DNA from: Streptomyces xiaopingdaonensis
Lineage (GTDB): Bacteria; Actinomycetota; Actinomycetes; Streptomycetales; Streptomycetaceae
Length of the DNA: 64,000 nucleotides
NCBI RefSeq assembly: GCF_000262345.1
Contig: NZ_AJTQ01000222.1
Location: forward strand, 52,422-116,421
Direction: 5' to 3'
The position numbers were made by a program, and so were the translations under genes. The notes beneath the pieces were generated by a model. That model was given only the letters and a program-made list of their open reading frames with translations. It was not told the DNA's origin and did no database searches. This document shows, piece after piece, positions 58,877 to 64,000 of this stretch (its first letter is position 1; each line of letters opens with the position of its first letter).

Positions 58877-60376
58877 ATGAGCTATGTCGAGGAATTGCTC
58901 CGCGACGCGTTCGGCCGCTGGGCCGGGCGAGAGGCCGTCGTGCACGGCGGCGGCCGTCTCACCTACCGCGAACTCGGCGGCCACGTCGCGGTGTTGGCGG
59001 CGGCGCTCGCCCACGGAACCGGAACCGTCGGCGTCCTGGCCCGCAACCGCCCCGAGGCCCTCGTCGTCCACCTCGCCTGCCACCTGGCGGGGCGCCCCGT
59101 GGCACACGTCGCCCGCGACGCGTCGCGCCCCGTCCAGCGCACCTTCCTCCGCGACGCGTCGGCCACGGAGCTCTGCCACGACCCGAACGAGGCACGGGCC
59201 GCCCGCTCCCTCGCGGCCGAGGTCCCGGGACTGACGCCGCGTCCGCTGGCGCTCGCGCCCCCGCCGCCCGGCGTCGACCCGCCGGCCGCGCCCCCGCCCG
59301 CCCCTGCGAGCCGGGTGCGCACGCTGTTGTGCACCGGCGGAACGACGGGCGTGCCCAAGGGCGTTGTGCACACGCACGCGCTCTTCGCGCCCCCGGCGCT
59401 GGAGCCCGTCGCGCTCGCGACGCCGGGGGAGCGCTGCCTCGTCTTCACCGACTTGTCCCACGTGAGCTGGTACTTCGCCATGCCGACGCTCAGGGCGGGC
59501 GGAACCCTCGTACTCCACGAGGGGTTCGACGCCGGCGCCTTCCTGCGCCTCGTCCCCGGCGAGCGCGTCACACGCGTCCTGCTCTCCCCGCCGCAGCTCG
59601 CCAAGGTGCTCGACCATCCGGAGTGCGCCGGCGCGGACCTGTCGAGCCTGCGCCTGCTGGCGTACGGTGCCGCGCCGTCGGCCCCGCACCGGCTGCAGCA
59701 GGCCGCGGAGCGGTTCGGCCCCGTGCTCCAGCAGGTGTACGGCCTCACGGAGGCGGGCGTGGTCAGCGTGCTCACACCCGAGGACCACCTGCACGGGGAC
59801 GCCGCCGTCCGCGCGTCGGTCGGACGGCCGGCGCCCGGCGTCTCGATCGAGGTCAGGGACGCGGAGGGCGCCCCGCTGCCGGCCGGCGAGAGCGGAGAGG
59901 TGTGGATGCGCGGCCCGGCGCTCATGGCCGGCTACCTCGGCCCCGAGCACGCCAACGAGCCGGCGCTGCACGGCGGTTGGCTGCGCACGGGCGACCTCGG
60001 ACGCCTCGGCGGGGACGGCTGCCTGACGCTCGAAGGCCGGTGCAAGGAGCTCCTCATCCACCACGCCACCGGAACGCACGTCTACCCGCGGCTGATCGAG
60101 GAGGCGCTCCTCGGCCACCCGGCCGTACGCGAGGCGGCGGTCTGGGCCGTCCCCGACGAACGGCACGGTGGCGACCACGTCCACGCCGCGGTCACCCTCA
60201 CCGAGGACGCCCCGGGCGCACACGCGCTCAGGGCCCACGTCGCCACCGTCCTCCACCAGGACCACATGGTCCCCGAGCACGTCGAGGTCCGTACCGACAT
60301 GCCGCTGACCCGCGCCGGAAAGATCGACAAGTCGGCCCTCGCGGGGAGGCGGGAACGCGGCAGCGAGGGCCGGTAG
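58877..60376 (+). CDS. AMP-binding (acyl-CoA synthetase-like) enzyme
   Basis: ATG at 58877 with GGCGGAGAG upstream; 499 residues. Adenylation motifs: A3 CTGGTTGVPKGVVHTH, A5 QQVYGLTEAGVVS, A7 GGWLRTGDLGRLGG and A10 TRAGKIDKSAL. The length and absence of a carrier domain fit a stand-alone acid-CoA ligase. Acid specificity cannot be read. No polyketide or peptide synthetase genes are adjacent. Confidence 0.9.
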   Translation: MSYVEELLRDAFGRWAGREAVVHGGGRLTYRELGGHVAVLAAALAHGTGTVGVLARNRPEALVVHLACHLAGRPVAHVARDASRPVQRTFLRDASATELCHDPNEARAARSLAAEVPGLTPRPLALAPPPPGVDPPAAPPPAPASRVRTLLCTGGTTGVPKGVVHTHALFAPPALEPVALATPGERCLVFTDLSHVSWYFAMPTLRAGGTLVLHEGFDAGAFLRLVPGERVTRVLLSPPQLAKVLDHPECAGADLSSLRLLAYGAAPSAPHRLQQAAERFGPVLQQVYGLTEAGVVSVLTPEDHLHGDAAVRASVGRPAPGVSIEVRDAEGAPLPAGESGEVWMRGPALMAGYLGPEHANEPALHGGWLRTGDLGRLGGDGCLTLEGRCKELLIHHATGTHVYPRLIEEALLGHPAVREAAVWAVPDERHGGDHVHAAVTLTEDAPGAHALRAHVATVLHQDHMVPEHVEVRTDMPLTRAGKIDKSALAGRRERGSEGR

Positions 60377-60580
60377 GTCCACGTACGCACCGGCCGCGGG
60401 GCAGGGTTCCGGGCCGGCCAGGAGGACGCCGACCGACCGTGCCGGACGGGAGTTTGACCGAGTCCGTCGTGCGGATGAACCCGACGTATCCGCCCACGGC
60501 CCACCGCTTTCGCCGATCACCATTCAGGCGTCAAGCTCCGCATCCCGCGGAGCCCGCTCAGGAGGGAAACGCACACCGTC

Positions 60581-61150
60581 ATGCCCCGACACCACCGCCT
60601 GCTCGCCGTCTCCGTAGCAGCCGTCGCCCTGACCGGCGCGCTGGGAGGCACGCACGCCTCCGCCGACCCCGCCGACCGCGACGTGATCAACAAGACGAGC
60701 GGCAGCCGACTGGCGACCTACGGCGACAGCAAGGCCGAAGGCGCCACCGTGATCAGCCTCCGCGACCCGGCCTGGAAGTACAGCTCCGAAGCCTGGCGTG
60801 CCGAAGGCCCCGGGGCCGGCCCCGGGTCGGCGACCTCCACCCGGGTACTGCGCAACGCCGCCGCCGACAAGTGCCTCCAGCCGGCCACCGCAGACCCACA
60901 GCGGGGCACCCAGCTCGTCATCAAGACGTGCGACGGCTCCGACCTCCAGAAGTGGGTCCTCCACGCGTCCAAATCCGGCGGACGTAACTCGGGTTGGTGG
61001 ATGTGGACCCCGAAGACCGACCCGAGCCTCGCCATGACGCTCAACCGCTACAACGACGGCTCGTGGGAGAGCCTCCACCTCGACACCGCCTACCCGAGCG
61101 ACGACCGACTGTGGCGCATCGCGCCCGACGACCGTCCCTGGAACATCTGA
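60581..61150 (+). CDS. Secreted ricin-type beta-trefoil protein
   Basis: ATG at 60581 with AGGAGGG upstream; 189 residues. A Sec signal ends near THASADPAD. The remainder has one clear ricin-like unit: NAAADKCLQPATADPQRGTQL followed by CDGSDLQKWVLH (the QxW motif) and MTLNRYNDGSWESL with DDRLWRI. It likely binds a carbohydrate. No catalytic module is attached. Confidence 0.78.
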   Translation: MPRHHRLLAVSVAAVALTGALGGTHASADPADRDVINKTSGSRLATYGDSKAEGATVISLRDPAWKYSSEAWRAEGPGAGPGSATSTRVLRNAAADKCLQPATADPQRGTQLVIKTCDGSDLQKWVLHASKSGGRNSGWWMWTPKTDPSLAMTLNRYNDGSWESLHLDTAYPSDDRLWRIAPDDRPWNI

Positions 61151-61160
61151 CCCGCCCGAC

Positions 61161-61187
61161 GGCCGCCCCGCTTCGCGCGGGGCGGCC
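61161..61187. terminator. Terminator after the ricin-type gene
   Basis: GGCCGCCCCGC pairs with GCGGGGCGGCC around a 5-base loop, 11 bases after the stop. Confidence 0.88.
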
Positions 61188-61259
61188 CCGGTTTGCGCAC
61201 GCCGCACCGTGGAACCCGCCCGCTCCGACCCGACGCCCACCATCTGGGGAGGGAGCACC

Positions 61260-63065
61260 ATGGCTGAGCAGGTAGCCGACTACGTCCTCGGACGCCTCAG
61301 CACCTGGGGGGTCCAGCGCGTGTACGGATACCCGGGCGACGGCATCAACGGCATGCTCGGCGCGTTCGACCGGGCAGCGGGGCGACCGGAGTTCATCCAG
61401 ACGCGGCACGAGGAGATGGCCGCCTTCATGGCGTGCGGCCACGCCAAGTTCACCGGCGAGGTGGGCGTCTGCACCGCCACCTCGGGCCCCGGCGCCATCC
61501 ACCTGCTCAACGGGCTCTACGACGCGAAGCTCGACCACCAGCCGGTCGTCGCCGTCGTGGGCCAGCAGAAGCGCATCGCGCAGGGCACCCACTTCCAGCA
61601 GGAGGTGGCCCTCGAACAACTCTTCGCCGACGTCAGCGAGTTCTGCCAGGTCTGCATGGACCCGGGGCAGGTGCGGCACGTCATCGACCGTGCCTTCAAG
61701 ACGGCGCTCACCACGCGCGGCGTCGCGACCGTCGTCCTGCCCGAGGACATCCAGGAGGCCGATGCCGAGCCGTCGCCGCCGAAGGAGCACGGCGCCGTCT
61801 TCTCCAGCGTCGGCTGGAGCCGGCCGAGGGTGCTGCCCAACCGCGAGGAGCTGCACAAGGCGGCCGGAGTCCTCAACGAGGGCAGCAAGGTTGCCCTCCT
61901 CGTCGGCCAGGGCGCGGCCGACGCCGAGGGGGAGGTGCTGGAGGCCGCCGACCTCCTCGGAGCCGGCATCGCCAAGGCGCTCCTCGGCCGCGACGTGGTA
62001 CCGGACGAACTGCCGTACGTGACGGGCCCGATAGGGCTGCTCGGCAGCAAGGCCAGCGACGAGATGATCAACGAGTGCGACACGCTCCTCATGATCGGCA
62101 GCAGCTTCCCGTACGGCGAATGGCTGCCGGACGAGGGGAGTTGCCGCGGCGTCGAGATCGACATCGACGGACGCATGATCGGCCTCAGGTACCCGATGGA
62201 GGCCCACCTCGTCGGCGACTCCAAGGAGACGCTCCGCGAACTCATCCCGCTCCTGGAGTGCAAGGAGGACCGCTCCTGGCGGGAGAAGATCGAGAAGGAC
62301 GTCGACTCCTGGAACACGGTCCTGCGCAAGCGCGCCTCGCAGACCTTCGAGGGCCGCATCAACCCGCAGGCCGTCGTGCACGAGGTCTCCCCGATGCTGC
62401 CGGACGGGGCCCTGCTCACCGCCGACTCCGGTTCGGCCACCAACTGGTGGGCCCGTCACCTGAAGCTGCGCAAGGGGATGCACGCCACGCTCTCCGGCAC
62501 CCTCGCCACGATGGGCCCGGGCGTCCCGTACGCCATCGCCGCCCGCTTCGCCTACCCGGACCGGCCGGTGATCGCTTTCGTCGGCGACGGGGCGTTCCAG
62601 ATGAACGGCATGAACGAGATGCTGACGGTGAAGCGGTACGCCGACCGGCTCGCCTCGCCCGCGCCGCTGGTCTTCTGCGTCTTCAACAACCAGGACCTCA
62701 ACCAGGTGACCTGGGAGCAGCGCGCGATGGGCGGCGACCCGAAGTACCCGGGCTCGCAGGACATCCCAGACTTCCCCTACGCTCGCTACGCCGAACTCGC
62801 CGGCCTGCGGGGCATCCGCTGCGACGACCCCGACGAGGTCACCAGCGCCTGGCAGGAAGCGCTCGCCGGCGGGCGGCCCACGGTGCTGGAGTTCGTCGTC
62901 GACAGCGAGATCGCACCGATCCCGCCGCACGTGACGAAGGACCAGGCGACCAAGACGCTCAAGGCGGGCGTGCAGGACCCGCAGCGCACCGGCATCGCGG
63001 CCCGCGGCTTCCGCCAGAAGCTCACCGAGATGTACGAGAACCTCCCCGGCCGCAAGAGCGACTGA
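61260..63065 (+). CDS. TPP-dependent enzyme (pyruvate oxidase/acetolactate synthase-like)
   Basis: ATG at 61260 with GGGGAGGG upstream; 601 residues. The catalytic Glu is in IQTRHEEMAAFMACGHAK; GVCTATSGPGAIHLLNGLYD and the TPP/Mg motif FVGDGAFQMNGMNEM to VFNNQDLNQVTWEQ are intact. The C-terminal extension (KSLKAGVQ-like helix) resembles PoxB-type pyruvate oxidases that act at the membrane. It could decarboxylate pyruvate or make acetolactate. Alternative GTG at 61209 is less likely. Confidence 0.92.
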   Translation: MAEQVADYVLGRLSTWGVQRVYGYPGDGINGMLGAFDRAAGRPEFIQTRHEEMAAFMACGHAKFTGEVGVCTATSGPGAIHLLNGLYDAKLDHQPVVAVVGQQKRIAQGTHFQQEVALEQLFADVSEFCQVCMDPGQVRHVIDRAFKTALTTRGVATVVLPEDIQEADAEPSPPKEHGAVFSSVGWSRPRVLPNREELHKAAGVLNEGSKVALLVGQGAADAEGEVLEAADLLGAGIAKALLGRDVVPDELPYVTGPIGLLGSKASDEMINECDTLLMIGSSFPYGEWLPDEGSCRGVEIDIDGRMIGLRYPMEAHLVGDSKETLRELIPLLECKEDRSWREKIEKDVDSWNTVLRKRASQTFEGRINPQAVVHEVSPMLPDGALLTADSGSATNWWARHLKLRKGMHATLSGTLATMGPGVPYAIAARFAYPDRPVIAFVGDGAFQMNGMNEMLTVKRYADRLASPAPLVFCVFNNQDLNQVTWEQRAMGGDPKYPGSQDIPDFPYARYAELAGLRGIRCDDPDEVTSAWQEALAGGRPTVLEFVVDSEIAPIPPHVTKDQATKTLKAGVQDPQRTGIAARGFRQKLTEMYENLPGRKSD

Positions 63066-63078
63066 CGGCCGCGTACGA

Positions 63079-63110
63079 CGGACCGGCGCCCGGCAGCGGG
63101 CGCCGGTCCG
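63079..63110. terminator. Terminator after the TPP enzyme
   Basis: CGGACCGGCGCCCG pairs with CGGGCGCCGGTCCG (14-bp stem, 4-base loop), 13 bases after the stop and before the convergent TetR gene. Confidence 0.9.
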
Positions 63111-63182
63111 TCGTGTGAACGGCCCCCGCCGTTCCGGGGGTCGGGCGTCGACCGGCTTCCCCGGCCCGCCGGTTGACGCTCC

Positions 63183-63824
63183 TCAGTCGTCCTCCGCCGC
63201 GAGGGACGGCACGTCCGCGGGACGGCTGACAGGAGCGGTCAGCATCCCCGTGATGGCGTCGGCGAGGAAGTCGCCCGCCGCCTGCCACTTCGGCTCCTTG
63301 CCGTCGCGCTCCGCGCGCTCCTCCATCTCCGCGCACGCCGACGTGATGACGTGGGACATCAGCGCCGCCCTGCCGCGGACGACGGCCTTCGGCAGGTCGA
63401 GCCGCGAGACGGCCGAGCGGATGATGAGCGCCGCCGTGGGTGCCGCGTCCTCCAGGCCGTGCAGCAGCGGAGCGGTGACGGGGTCGTGGAGCGCCTGGCT
63501 CACGAACCGCGCCCGCCAGGTCGGCGGCGGCAGTTCGGCGAGGGTGTCCGTGACGGGTACGACGAGGCAGCGCACGTCGTCGAGGAGCGAGTCCGAGCGC
63601 TCGAACATCGCGCGGCGTGGCTCCTCCATGGCCGCCAGATGCCGGGTGAGGAGTGCGCGCAGCAGTCCCTCGCGTCCGCCGAAGTAGTAGCCGACGGCCG
63701 AGTGATTGGTGTTCCCCGCGGCTTCGGCCACCTTGCGGTCCGAGACGTGGGAGATGCCCGCCTCGACGAAGAGCCGCTCGGCGGTGTCGAGCAGCGCCGT
63801 GCGCGCCGCGTCTGATCTGGCCAT
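63183..63824 (-). CDS. TetR family transcriptional regulator
   Basis: ATG at 63824 (MARSDAARTALLDTAE) although no clear ribosome site precedes it; TTG at 63866 is an alternative. 213 residues. HTH: LFVEAGISHVSDRKVAEAAG and NHSAVGYYFGGREGLLRALL. C-terminal domain is helical. Two 18-bp operators lie 63 and 91 bases upstream, so the regulator probably represses itself and the gene beyond the window's right edge. Confidence 0.92.
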   Translation of the reverse strand: MARSDAARTALLDTAERLFVEAGISHVSDRKVAEAAGNTNHSAVGYYFGGREGLLRALLTRHLAAMEEPRRAMFERSDSLLDDVRCLVVPVTDTLAELPPPTWRARFVSQALHDPVTAPLLHGLEDAAPTAALIIRSAVSRLDLPKAVVRGRAALMSHVITSACAEMEERAERDGKEPKWQAAGDFLADAITGMLTAPVSRPADVPSLAAEDD

Positions 63825-63886
63825 CGGGGGTCGTCGTCTCCTGCGTGTGGCGAGCCGAGGCGCCAACGTAACCCACGCCCACAGGC

Positions 63887-63904
63887 GTAAGCCACGTGAC
63901 TTAT
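63887..63904. promoter_or_regulatory. TetR operator copy 1
   Basis: GTAAGCCACGTGACTTAT is an imperfect palindrome matching copy 2 at 14 of 18 positions. Overlaps or borders a possible -10 (TTATATT at 63901). Confidence 0.82.
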
Positions 63905-63914
63905 ATTGGGTGCG

Positions 63915-63932
63915 GTAAGTCGCATGACTTAC
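63915..63932. promoter_or_regulatory. TetR operator copy 2
   Basis: GTAAGTCGCATGACTTAC has perfect 7-bp arms (GTAAGTC/GACTTAC). 28 bases from copy 1, start to start. Confidence 0.88.
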
Positions 63933-63983
63933 ATGTCGCAGTCGGTTCCCCGCCCGGAGCCCGACCCCAGCCCCCCCCCCAGC

Positions 63984-63989
63984 AAGGAG
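63984..63989 (+). promoter_or_regulatory. Possible ribosome site for a divergent gene at the right edge
   Basis: AAGGAG is followed by 9 bases and then GT at the end of the window; a GTG start at 63999 is plausible. The gene would be divergent from TetR, sharing its operators. Confidence 0.4.
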
Positions 63990-64000
63990 CCAGATTCCGT

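Noticed and set aside
56167..60987. Open frame of more than 1600 codons on the + strand
   Set aside because: It runs antisense through the hypothetical and XRE genes and out of frame through the flavoprotein and AMP-binding genes; its composition is Arg/Pro/Gly, typical of a shadow frame in high-GC DNA.

Overview
The window is high-GC DNA with strong third-position G/C bias, many GTG and a few TTG starts, 4-bp ATGA/GTGA gene overlaps and several XRE regulator families that are abundant in streptomycetes. It is best read as a chromosomal segment of a Streptomyces or close relative. It carries no rRNA, transposase, integrase or phage genes, so it looks like core chromosome with a few accessory items. 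From memory, several gene groups match the Streptomyces coelicolor SCO2794-SCO2838 neighbourhood (cebR-cebEFG-bglC at one end, cslA-glxA plus an AA10 LPMO at the other). No alignment was run.

Left part (1-15 kb): a cut-off XRE/DUF5753 regulator; a Gfo/Idh/MocA oxidoreductase; a HAD-IIA phosphatase; a sortase-like protein lacking the catalytic His; a cobalt transporter pair cbtB-cbtA under a cobalamin riboswitch; a GH6 cellulase-like lipoprotein; a GNAT acetyltransferase; a small type I-E CRISPR array without cas genes followed by a coupled toxin-antitoxin-like pair; then the hyphal-tip glycan module cslA-glxA (glycan synthase plus radical copper oxidase) and an AA10 LPMO whose promoter carries two DasR/chitinase-type repeats.

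Middle (14-35 kb): a DUF3533/YhgE-like membrane protein; an NB-ARC/TPR protein with an altered Walker A, convergent with a glycerophosphotransferase-like protein; two identical tRNA-Lys(CTT) genes 15.7 kb apart; and between them a ROK regulator and a catabolic-looking cluster made of an IclR regulator, an EhuABCD-type ABC importer, a DUF3830 protein, an amidase, a D-2-hydroxyacid dehydrogenase and two maleate-isomerase/racemase paralogues. A luciferase-like monooxygenase, a PAS-GGDEF-EAL c-di-GMP enzyme and an M6-like protease follow.

Right part (35-64 kb): a tightly overlapping operon with a RecB/Cas4-like PD-(D/E)XK nuclease, a 508-residue protein of unknown function and an SF1 helicase, a good candidate for an uncharacterised DNA-processing or defence module; a PAP2 phosphatase and a histidine phosphatase; an XRE-TPR regulator; a spermidine-synthase-like protein; an OmpR-type two-component system; the cello-oligosaccharide uptake and use locus bglC-cebG-cebF-cebE/cebR with two CebR boxes; an M23 peptidase; an XRE regulator divergent from a flavoprotein; an AMP-binding enzyme; a ricin-type secreted protein; a TPP-dependent pyruvate-oxidase-like enzyme; and a TetR regulator with two 18-bp operators at the right edge.
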